Made by a program: the position numbers and the translations under genes
Notes under the pieces: generated by a model
The model's database searches: none
Seen by the model: only the letters and a program-made list of their open reading frames with translations
What the model was told of the DNA's origin: nothing
Part shown: in pieces, positions 1-5,497 of the stretch
Layout: each line of letters starts with the position of its first letter
Numbering within the stretch: position 1 is the stretch's first letter
From: Acidobacteriota bacterium
GTDB lineage: Bacteria > Acidobacteriota > Holophagae > Thermotomaculales > Thermotomaculaceae
Assembly (NCBI GenBank): GCA_003650445.1
Contig: QMQE01000166.1
Coordinates: 1-5,497, forward strand
Direction: 5' to 3'
Length of the DNA stretch: 5,497 nucleotides

Positions 1-95
1 ACATTTCCCGGTCTTTCCCCATCCGGGCTCAACCTCAACCTTGCCTTCCACTCAACCTTGTCTTAGTGAGTCTGGTGTCTGTTTCTGCTGCTTCC
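1..95 (-). repeat. 95-bp dispersed repeat, left copy (inverted relative to 5222-5316)
   Basis: The reverse complement of this segment matches 5222-5316 along its whole length without gaps. By hand alignment there are 5 mismatches in 95 positions. The inner edge is sharp: similarity stops between bases 95 and 96 here and between 5221 and 5222 on the other side. The outer edge is unknown because the window begins at base 1. Read on the minus strand it starts GGAAGCAGCAGAAACAG and contains three GGTTGAG heptamers (complements at 28-34, 34-40 and 51-57). It follows the peptidase gene and its terminator in the same sense as that gene. No transposase or RNA gene is recognisable in it. A dispersed intergenic element is the simplest reading, and its function is unknown. 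Confidence 0.9.
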
Positions 96-135
96 ATCTC
101 CAAATTTCAAATATTTTTGGATAGACATTATCCGG

Positions 136-164
136 CAAACAAGAAAGGGGGGCATATGCCCCCC
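136..164 (-). terminator. Intrinsic terminator of the tricorn-like peptidase gene
   Basis: Five bases after the TGA stop, the minus strand reads GGGGGGCATATGCCCCCC, a perfect 18-bp palindrome (147-164). It can fold as a 7-bp all-GC stem with an ATAT loop. The stem is followed directly by a T-rich tail, TTTCTTGTTT (137-146). This is the classic rho-independent layout, placed tightly behind the gene. Transcription would therefore mostly end before the 95-bp repeat at 1-95. Confidence 0.85.
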
Positions 165-169
165 GGTTC

Positions 170-3100
170 TCAGTGAATATCGCCTTCATGCCATCCGGAA
201 CGGACCGGAAATTTCGGTTGTTTGACCGGTACAGGAGGTTTCTCTTTTAATTTCTTAAGAAGAACCTGAACCGCCTTTTCAACACAGGGATCATGCCCTG
301 CGGCCACTTGCTCAGGCCTGTCTTCCACCTCAATATCCGGATATATGCCAATCCCTTCTACAACCCACTTCCCATCTGTTCCGAAAACACCAAATGACGG
401 AACAGAAATACTGCCGCCATCCACCAGCCCGGCGTTCCCTGAAAGCCCGACAAGGCCCCCCCAGGTGCGGGTCCCGATCAATGTTCCCAGATGCCGTTTC
501 TTAAAATAATAAGGAAATGCATCCCCCCCGGAAGAAGAATAATGATTAATCAACATTACCTTTGGGCCGTCATGGGCAATGCCCGGAGTGCTGTTTGGCT
601 TGACGCCCCTTCTTGCCCAGTAACTCAAGGTCCTTCTTTCCAGAAGCCCCGTCATAACATCGGGAATGAACCCGCCCCCGTTGTATCGGTCATCAATAAT
701 CAGGGCCTCTTTATTGTGATACGCGTACATACCCTTAAACAGCTCCCGGTTCCCCTCAAAAGAGGTATTGGGAACATGGATATAACCAATTCGTCCGCCG
801 GACAGTTTATCCACCAGCTTCCGCCGGGAATTCACCCAGTCCAGATAGCGAAGCTCAAGTTCACTTGAAATAGGTTTAACCAGGACTGTACGTTTCACAG
901 CCAGCTTTGGCCCCGATGCCACGGTCAACGGAACATGGCGTCCCGCCTTTCCTTCAAGAAAGGAATAGGGATTGTCCTTCAATGTCACATTGTAACCGTC
1001 GATTTTCATCAGATAGTCACCCACATGCACATCTACGCCCTGTTCCGTCAGGGGAGAGCGCCGGCTTTTATTCCAGTTCTCGCCCTGATAAATCTTTGTA
1101 ATTCGATAGCGGCCCATTTGTGTGTCCGGCGTAAACTCGCATCCCAGAAGTCCTGTATTCACACGCTTCACCCTGGGGAAATCACCCCAGTTGACATATG
1201 CGTGCCCCACATTCATCTCGCCCACCAGCTCTCCAAAAATGTAGTCCAGGTCGGCCCGGTGACTGATAGAAGGTAGCAGTTTCGCATATTTCTTCCGCAT
1301 TGCCTTCCAATCCACCCCGTGGAGATTATCTGCATAAAACCAATCACGGAAAATGCGCCAGCCGTCCACATAAATCTGCCGCCATTCCTTCACCGGGTCA
1401 ATCTTCATTGTCAGATTGGCCAGATTCAGCTTGCCCGGCTCTCCCTTCTGGCCTGGCTGCACCGCTGCAATGCCGAATGTTTTCCCCTTCCGATATAATA
1501 GTTTCTTCCCATCAGCAGATAGAATTGCACCCCGGACACCGGCCAGAATGATAGAATCTTTTTTCTTCCCGATATCAAACTTGTGCAATCCCGACTCATT
1601 TCCGTAGAGAATTCCCCCTTTCACAGCCTGCAGATAGGAATAACGCCCGGATTTCATAGGGAAAGCCACTGTTCGTGCATCAATTCCAGTTGGATCAATG
1701 CGGACCTCCGACACCTTTTCCATTTTCTTTTTTGATCCCGCCTTTGCCTTCCGGCCCTTGTCCGATGGTTTGGCCACTTCCCTCTTTACCGTTTCCACAT
1801 CATTTTCGAAGGGGAAAAGTTTTGGCACATCAGAGGTAAGTGCAGCCGCATAAATCCGGGTCGCTTTGGTGTACACGTAATTGAACTCAAACGCTGAAAA
1901 TGTCAGATTAAAATCCCGGTTGGACATAAAGAAAAGATACTTTCCATCCGTTGAAAAAGTTGGATTCGAATCATTAAACGTATCACCAGTCAGCTGGATG
2001 GGTTTCTTCTCAGACAGTGAATAGACCCAGACAGCCTCCTGGCCGTTGGCCCCATTCTTGGAATATGCCACCCATGAAGAATCCGGTGAAAATGTGTAAT
2101 CCCGAATATCATGGCGATCTGCCCGGTCCACAACTGTGATTTTCCCCTCTTTCACATCCAGCAATTGAAGTTCCTGATTCTTGTCGGAAAAAAGCAGCCA
2201 TTTGCTATCAGGTGACCATACGGCAGGGAATTTCCAGCTTGAACTGTCCCTCGTCAACTGCTTTGCAGGCATTTTCCCATCCTTGTCCCGGATATATACT
2301 TCATATTCACCGGTTTGATCAGAGAAATAGGCGATCCATCTCCCATCCGGGGACCATGCAGGGAAAATTTCCCGTACACCCTGGCTCCGCGTCAGATTCC
2401 GGATAACACCGGATTTTGCCGGAACCGTGAAAATATCGCCCCGGGCATCCAACACCGCTCGTTTCCCGGAGGGCGAAATATCAGCACTGTGAATATCGCC
2501 TGCTACATTCTTCATGTATGGCAGAATGTTCGGGTCATCGAAGCGGATATTTACTGTCATTTTATCTGTTTTGCCGGTATCCAGATTTAAGAGATAGAGA
2601 AAGCCGCCGTTCTCATACACCAGCTGATTCCCCCGGCCGGAGGGCCAGAGGGTATCAAATTCCCTGTGATGCGTAATCTGAGTAATCTTGTCTGTTTTCA
2701 AGTCATAACGATAAATGTTCAGTTTCAGGTCCCGGTCTGAGGCAAAATAGATGCTGTCCTTGTACCAGCGGGGGATCTGGTCACTGCCCGGAAAGGTCGT
2801 CAGGCGCCTCGAAGTATTGTCAGACAGGTTGTAAATCCACACATCCGCTGCGCGGCCCCCTTTGTAACGTTTCCAGGTGCGAAATTCCCTCGAGATCGGG
2901 GTATAGCAGATTTTTTCCCCATCCGGAGAAAAACTACCGAACCCTGCTTCAGGAATCTGAAGCGGCTCTTCCAGGCCTCCATCAAGGGAAACAAGGAAGT
3001 ATTTACCCATGCGTTTCCCGTATGGCGTACGATTGGACCGAATCAGAATCTTTCGGCTGTCCGGAGTCCAATCCAGAACAATGTCATCAAATCCACCCCG

Positions 3101-3439
3101 GGGAGGCATGACACCAACATCGTTATACCAAGTCAATTGGCGGGGAGTTCCCCCTATCGACGGCATCACAAACACCTGCCTTGAACCTGAGTATTCGCCG
3201 GAAAAAGCAATCCATTTCCCGTCCGGTGAAATTTTGGGGAACAGTTCCATCCCCTTCTGAGATGTTAGTCGAACCGCACTTCCTCCGCTTGTCGGTACGG
3301 TCCAGATATCTCCCGCATACACGAACACCACACGATTTCCGTTCACATCAGGAAACCGCAACAGACGCGCATTATCCAGCGCCATCGCGGTGAACGCAGC
3401 CAACAGCACAAATACTCCCCAAAGAATATATCGCTTCAT
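170..3439 (-). CDS. Exported tricorn-like S41 family peptidase
   Basis: This is a 1089-residue homologue of tricorn protease (peptidase family S41), expected to degrade oligopeptides outside the cytoplasm. Residues 1-20 form a signal peptide: MKR, a hydrophobic core, then AMA before LDN. PD40/beta-propeller repeats with the S-P-D-G-x-W pattern recur at about 67-82, 170-179, 320-329, 359-374, 404-419, 448-461 and 492-509, fitting two propellers (about 21-310 and 311-670). A lysine-rich linker lies at about 550-579. A helical core domain (about 683-749) ends in GEMNVGHAYV with His746. A PDZ domain spans about 763-844 and the S41 catalytic domain about 881-1060, with DDRYNGGG at 916-923. By family alignment the nucleophile is Ser970 in SSSGGDAF and the acidic residue is Glu1028 in EGIGIYPD. 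Length and domain order are normal for tricorn homologues. The start was set at 3439 rather than an in-frame ATG at 3472. AGGAGGG precedes 3439 by 8 bases and the signal peptide begins there, while the longer form adds 11 residues that would mask it. The gene stands alone, with its own promoter and terminator. Confidence 0.95.
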   Translation of the reverse strand: MKRYILWGVFVLLAAFTAMALDNARLLRFPDVNGNRVVFVYAGDIWTVPTSGGSAVRLTSQKGMELFPKISPDGKWIAFSGEYSGSRQVFVMPSIGGTPRQLTWYNDVGVMPPRGGFDDIVLDWTPDSRKILIRSNRTPYGKRMGKYFLVSLDGGLEEPLQIPEAGFGSFSPDGEKICYTPISREFRTWKRYKGGRAADVWIYNLSDNTSRRLTTFPGSDQIPRWYKDSIYFASDRDLKLNIYRYDLKTDKITQITHHREFDTLWPSGRGNQLVYENGGFLYLLNLDTGKTDKMTVNIRFDDPNILPYMKNVAGDIHSADISPSGKRAVLDARGDIFTVPAKSGVIRNLTRSQGVREIFPAWSPDGRWIAYFSDQTGEYEVYIRDKDGKMPAKQLTRDSSSWKFPAVWSPDSKWLLFSDKNQELQLLDVKEGKITVVDRADRHDIRDYTFSPDSSWVAYSKNGANGQEAVWVYSLSEKKPIQLTGDTFNDSNPTFSTDGKYLFFMSNRDFNLTFSAFEFNYVYTKATRIYAAALTSDVPKLFPFENDVETVKREVAKPSDKGRKAKAGSKKKMEKVSEVRIDPTGIDARTVAFPMKSGRYSYLQAVKGGILYGNESGLHKFDIGKKKDSIILAGVRGAILSADGKKLLYRKGKTFGIAAVQPGQKGEPGKLNLANLTMKIDPVKEWRQIYVDGWRIFRDWFYADNLHGVDWKAMRKKYAKLLPSISHRADLDYIFGELVGEMNVGHAYVNWGDFPRVKRVNTGLLGCEFTPDTQMGRYRITKIYQGENWNKSRRSPLTEQGVDVHVGDYLMKIDGYNVTLKDNPYSFLEGKAGRHVPLTVASGPKLAVKRTVLVKPISSELELRYLDWVNSRRKLVDKLSGGRIGYIHVPNTSFEGNRELFKGMYAYHNKEALIIDDRYNGGGFIPDVMTGLLERRTLSYWARRGVKPNSTPGIAHDGPKVMLINHYSSSGGDAFPYYFKKRHLGTLIGTRTWGGLVGLSGNAGLVDGGSISVPSFGVFGTDGKWVVEGIGIYPDIEVEDRPEQVAAGHDPCVEKAVQVLLKKLKEKPPVPVKQPKFPVRSGWHEGDIH

Positions 3440-3447
3440 AAAGGCAA

Positions 3448-3454
3448 CCCTCCT
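3448..3454 (-). promoter_or_regulatory. Ribosome binding site that fixes the peptidase start
   Basis: The minus strand reads AGGAGGG, 8 bases before the ATG at 3439-3437. It is a near-perfect Shine-Dalgarno match. The alternative in-frame ATG at 3472 has no comparable site and would lie only about 10 bases from the predicted transcript start. The shorter protein is therefore preferred. Confidence 0.85.
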
Positions 3455-3488
3455 GTTCCAAATTCTTATCAAGCTTCCAATACAAAGA

Positions 3489-3518
3489 ATTATACGTCAA
3501 AACCGCCTTCGGGTTCAA
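3489..3518 (-). promoter_or_regulatory. Sigma70-like promoter for the peptidase gene
   Basis: On the minus strand TTGAAC (3518-3513, 4 of 6 matches to TTGACA) and a consensus TATAAT (3494-3489) are separated by 18 bases. The predicted transcript start near 3482 leaves a leader of about 43 bases containing the AGGAGGG site. A second TATAAT at 3527-3522 has no obvious -35 partner and is less likely. The call rests on motif matching only; the organism's own sigma consensus is unknown. Confidence 0.55.
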
Positions 3519-3564
3519 AAGATTATATTTCCGCCTGTAAGTGCATCTTCCCGCCCTCGGCGAT

Positions 3565-3579
3565 TTGTGATCGGCACAA
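3565..3579. promoter_or_regulatory. Short dyad, possible operator between divergent promoters
   Basis: TTGTG-ATCGG-CACAA is a perfect 5-bp inverted repeat with a 5-base spacer. It lies 4 bases upstream of the candidate -35 of the ATPase promoter and about 46 bases upstream of the peptidase -35. The spacing does not fit CRP (TGTGA-N6-TCACA) or FNR sites. It could bind an unidentified dimeric regulator, but a 5-bp dyad can also arise by chance. Confidence 0.25.
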
Positions 3580-3583
3580 GAAC

Positions 3584-3612
3584 TGGATTTTTCAAAAGGT
3601 TTCTGGCATAAT
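3584..3612 (+). promoter_or_regulatory. Extended -10 promoter candidate for the FHA-CpaF gene
   Basis: CATAAT (3607-3612, 5 of 6 matches to TATAAT) is preceded by TGG at 3604-3606, matching the extended -10 TGn element. A weak -35, TGGATT (3584-3589, 3 of 6), sits 17 bases upstream. The predicted start near 3619 gives a leader of about 24 bases ending in AAGGGAG, 6 bases before the ATG at 3643. Motif evidence only. Confidence 0.45.
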
Positions 3613-3642
3613 CAAAACAAATTCGGAACAAGGGAGTCTACC

Positions 3643-5109
3643 ATGTCATATGTTGTGGAAGTGACACATTCAGACACAGGGGAAAAACAATTTATAGCAA
3701 TAAAGAGCCGGATGATATTTATCGGGCGGACCGGAGCAAACGATGTCACACTGGATGATGCTACTGTATCTTCCCGCCATGCGCGGGTACGCATAAACGA
3801 AGATAAGGTAGAACTGGAAGACCTGAAAAGCGCCAATGGTATCTTTGTCAACGGAGCAAAGATAACCCGTACTGCCAACTTGAAGGAAGGAGAGGAATTC
3901 CAGGTCGGCCCTTTCGTATTAAAAGTACTGAAACAGACTGCTGAAACTGTTGCAGCGGGCGAAGCTGCCGAGAAAGCGACTGAAAGGGCCCGGAAGAAAC
4001 AGGAGGATGAAGCATACCGTTATGACCCCTTCGCCTTTGTAAAACCATTCCTGGAACCCATCAACGAGTTTCTCGAGGCAGATGGCATTTCTGAAATCAT
4101 GATTAACGGCTGTGATAAAATTTACATTGAAACCGGCGGAAAGATTGTCAAAACCGATAAACAATTTTCAAGCGAGAAAGCACTGTTGGCTGCAATCAAA
4201 AACATCGGCAGAACCCTTGGCAAAGAACTCAACGAACAAAACCCCCGCCTGGACGCGAGACTGGACGATGGCTCCCGTGTGGCAGCGGTCATCCCCCCCT
4301 GCGCGATGACCGGAACTTACGTTTCCATCCGTAAATTCTCCAAAAAAGCGCTGGGCATCCAGGATCTCATCAATTTTGGGGCCATCACCGAACAGGCAGT
4401 CCGCTTTATGAAACTGGTGGTGGTCATGAAAAAGAACATTCTGGTTTCCGGTGGTACTGGTTCGGGTAAAACCACACTGCTTAACATTATCTCCACCCTC
4501 ATTCCCCACGACGAACGCATCCTGGTTATTGAAGACACGGCGGAACTTCAGCTCCAGCAGGAGCACTGTCTCAGAATGGAAGCTAAGCCGGCGGACAAAA
4601 AAGGACGTGGCCAGGTCACTATCCGGGACCTGCTCCATTCCACCCTTCGTATGCGCCCCGATCGCATTATCATCGGTGAAATCCGGGGCGGTGAAGCATT
4701 TGACCTTTTGCAGGCTATGAATACCGGCCACGGTGGCTCCATGTCTACGATTCACGCCAATTCGCCAAAAGACTCCCTGTCCCGATTGGAAAATACCACA
4801 CTGCAAAGTGGTATTGAGCTACCCCTCAAGGCCATTCGTGACCAGATTTCCTCCGCCATCAACATCGTGGTTCAAACCGCACGTTTCGAAGATGGATCCC
4901 GTAAAATCAGCTACATCAATGAAGTGCTGGGATTAAAAGAGGATATGAGCTACCAGGCACAGACCATCTACAAATATGAACGTGCCGGCAAAAGCAAGGA
5001 CGGGAAAGTGCTGGGCCATCTGACCTACACCGGAAACACACCCACCTTCCTTGACGAAGCCATCAAAGCCGACTTCATCAAGAGTGCAGAAGAGTTATTT
5101 AAAGAATAA
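3643..5109 (+). CDS. FHA domain-fused CpaF/TadA-type secretion ATPase
   Basis: This 488-residue cytoplasmic protein joins a phosphothreonine-binding FHA domain to a type II/IV secretion ATPase of the CpaF/TadA family, which powers Tad/Flp pili and related secretion machines. The FHA domain (about 1-95) shows GR at 28-29, SSRH at 43-46, and SANGIFVNG at 63-71. A charged, alanine-rich, probably helical linker covers about 96-125. The CpaF N-terminal domain follows (about 127-235), including LDARLDDGSRVAAVIPP at 203-219. The RecA-like core has Walker A GGTGSGKT at 270-277, an Asp box VIEDTAEL at 295-302, Walker B IIIGEIRGGE at 342-351 with Glu346, and a His box around His363 and His371. The tail (about 430-488) resembles ordinary CpaF C-termini. 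All key ATPase residues are present and there is no sign of truncation. The start has GGGAG 6 bases upstream. No tadB/tadC follows in the 388 bases to the window end, unlike typical tad loci. The FHA domain suggests control by a Ser/Thr kinase, which is inference. Confidence 0.95.
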   Translation: MSYVVEVTHSDTGEKQFIAIKSRMIFIGRTGANDVTLDDATVSSRHARVRINEDKVELEDLKSANGIFVNGAKITRTANLKEGEEFQVGPFVLKVLKQTAETVAAGEAAEKATERARKKQEDEAYRYDPFAFVKPFLEPINEFLEADGISEIMINGCDKIYIETGGKIVKTDKQFSSEKALLAAIKNIGRTLGKELNEQNPRLDARLDDGSRVAAVIPPCAMTGTYVSIRKFSKKALGIQDLINFGAITEQAVRFMKLVVVMKKNILVSGGTGSGKTTLLNIISTLIPHDERILVIEDTAELQLQQEHCLRMEAKPADKKGRGQVTIRDLLHSTLRMRPDRIIIGEIRGGEAFDLLQAMNTGHGGSMSTIHANSPKDSLSRLENTTLQSGIELPLKAIRDQISSAINIVVQTARFEDGSRKISYINEVLGLKEDMSYQAQTIYKYERAGKSKDGKVLGHLTYTGNTPTFLDEAIKADFIKSAEELFKE

Positions 5110-5221
5110 AAAAAGATGTGTTCTGTGTACTGACCGGAGGGAAGAGACGAGATGGAGAAGAATTTAACACAAGGGCACTAAGGCACAAAGGTAAGATAAG
5201 ATTAAGGTTCGGATAAGATTC
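5110..5221. repeat. Non-coding spacer with short direct repeats
   Basis: This stretch follows the ATPase stop codon and has no strong terminator hairpin and no credible gene. It holds a tandem-like GGGCACTAAGGCACAAAGG (5173-5191). Two copies of ATAAGATT (5196-5203 and 5213-5220) and two of TTCGG (5208-5212 and 5219-5223) follow it. The ATG at 5152 opens a frame of only nine codons. The segment abuts the 95-bp repeat but has no counterpart next to the left copy, so it appears to be a separate element. Confidence 0.5.
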
Positions 5222-5316
5222 GGAAGCAGCAGAAACAGACACCAGCTTCACTAAGACAAGGTTGAGTGGAAGGCAAAGTTGAGGTTGAGCCAGGATGGGG
5301 AAAGACCGGGAAGTGT
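5222..5316 (+). repeat. 95-bp dispersed repeat, right copy
   Basis: Gapless match to the reverse complement of 1-95, about 90 of 95 bases. The differences are two adjacent bases near 5246-5247 and single bases near 5277, 5291 and 5313. It contains GGTTGAG at 5260-5266 and 5283-5289 and a degenerate AGTTGAG at 5277-5283. The plus strand is clearly purine-rich and lies in the sense of the upstream ATPase gene. The inner edge at 5222 is sharp. The sequence continues into related but diverged repeats at 5317-5497. Confidence 0.92.
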
Positions 5317-5346
5317 CAACTCTCTGAGTTTTCTTACCCCTACTCG
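5317..5346 (+). terminator. Weak hairpin with T tract, possible terminator for the ATPase transcript
   Basis: AACTC (5318-5322), loop TCT and GAGTT (5326-5330) form a 5-bp stem followed by TTCTT. The stem is short and AT-containing, and it lies more than 200 bases after the stop codon. It is a poor terminator compared with the one behind the peptidase gene, but it is the only hairpin plus T tract I found downstream of the ATPase. Confidence 0.2.
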
Positions 5347-5353
5347 GAGCGAA

Positions 5354-5497
5354 AAGGTTGAGGTTGAGCAGAAGGCAAGGTTGAGTCCAGAGAGGGAGAA
5401 GACAAGGAAAATCAAAAGACAGGAAATGGCCAACTCCCTTCTTTCGCTCACTCGCACTTTCACTCGCACTGTTCTTACTCCTACCCCTACTCCTACT
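5354..5497 (+). repeat. Diverged second repeat module with low-complexity tandem repeats
   Basis: The order of elements resembles the module starting at about 5259. There is an AAGGTTGAG block with GAAGGCAA between heptamers (GGTTGAG at 5356-5362, 5362-5368 and 5379-5385). A purine-rich stretch with GAGAAGACAAGGAAA follows, then CCAACTCC, then pyrimidine-rich DNA ending in TTCTTACTCCTACCCC. The corresponding end of the first module is TTCTTACCCCTACTC (5331-5345). Inside it are a 12-base tandem duplication, CACTCGCACTTT/CACTCGCACTGT (5449-5472), and about 3.7 copies of the hexamer TACYCC (5476-5497), which run off the window. No coding region is supported. Confidence 0.6.

Noticed and set aside
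3440..3472. Longer peptidase form starting at the ATG at 3472
   Set aside because: It would place 11 extra residues, several of them charged, before a clear signal peptide. It lacks a Shine-Dalgarno site, whereas the internal ATG at 3439 has AGGAGGG at 8 bases.
4168..4806. 212-codon minus-strand open frame inside the ATPase gene
   Set aside because: It lies wholly antisense to a gene with intact, highly conserved motifs, and its translation shows no recognisable domain. It is a shadow of the ATPase coding sequence.
5152..5181. ATG with GGAGG upstream after the ATPase stop, a possible small peptide
   Set aside because: The frame closes after nine codons and runs into the GGCAC repeats. The GGAGG is also somewhat far upstream, so it looks accidental.
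1..5316. Composite transposon bounded by the inverted repeats
   Set aside because: There is no transposase, integrase or target-site duplication. The similarity begins sharply on the inner side but the outer ends are not resolved, and both cargo genes look like ordinary chromosomal genes.
5251..5469. 72-codon minus-strand open frame with a leucine- and serine-rich product
   Set aside because: It is made entirely of the repeat modules and its peptide repeats only because the DNA does (for example LNLAF and LNFAF segments). I saw no convincing ribosome binding site, and the same frame is not an independent gene at the left repeat copy.
5160..5497. CRISPR-like array
   Set aside because: The repeated units are short (6-12 bases), irregularly spaced and low in complexity. 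There are no uniform repeats of about 28-37 bases with unique spacers, and no cas gene is present.

Overview
The window carries two full-length, divergently transcribed protein genes. They sit between two inward-mirrored copies of a 95-bp non-coding repeat. The layout is bacterial, with Shine-Dalgarno sites, sigma70-like promoters and an intrinsic terminator. A long tricorn-type S41 peptidase with a signal peptide suggests a Gram-negative-type envelope. FHA-fused CpaF ATPases and exported tricorn homologues are familiar from the Bacteroidota/Calditrichota/Marinimicrobia-like (FCB) groups and from deltaproteobacterial lineages. I cannot place the organism more precisely from the sequence alone.

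Region by region: 1-95 is one copy of the dispersed repeat, read on the minus strand. A perfect G6/C6 hairpin terminator at about 136-164 closes the peptidase gene. The minus strand of 170-3439 encodes a 1089-residue exported tricorn-like protease: signal peptide, two beta-propellers, helical core domain, PDZ and S41 catalytic domain. The divergent intergenic region at 3440-3642 holds a promoter candidate for each gene and a small dyad between them. The plus strand of 3643-5109 encodes a 488-residue FHA-CpaF/TadA-type secretion ATPase. From 5110 to 5497 there is no credible gene. This stretch holds short GGCAC- and ATAAGATT-type repeats, the second copy of the 95-bp repeat (5222-5316), a diverged second module of the same kind, and low-complexity hexamer and dodecamer tandem repeats running off the window end.

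Nothing ties the two genes into one pathway. The peptidase probably trims peptides outside the cytoplasm, whereas the ATPase is cytoplasmic and would power a Tad/Flp-type pilus or secretion machine under phosphothreonine control. No tadB/tadC or other pilus gene follows the ATPase in the visible 388 bp, so it looks solitary or distal to its partners. The least explained part of the window is the repeat system. Both 95-bp copies lie beyond the 3' ends of the two genes and are in the same sense as the gene they follow. They are purine-rich in that sense and built around a repeated GGTTGAG heptamer.
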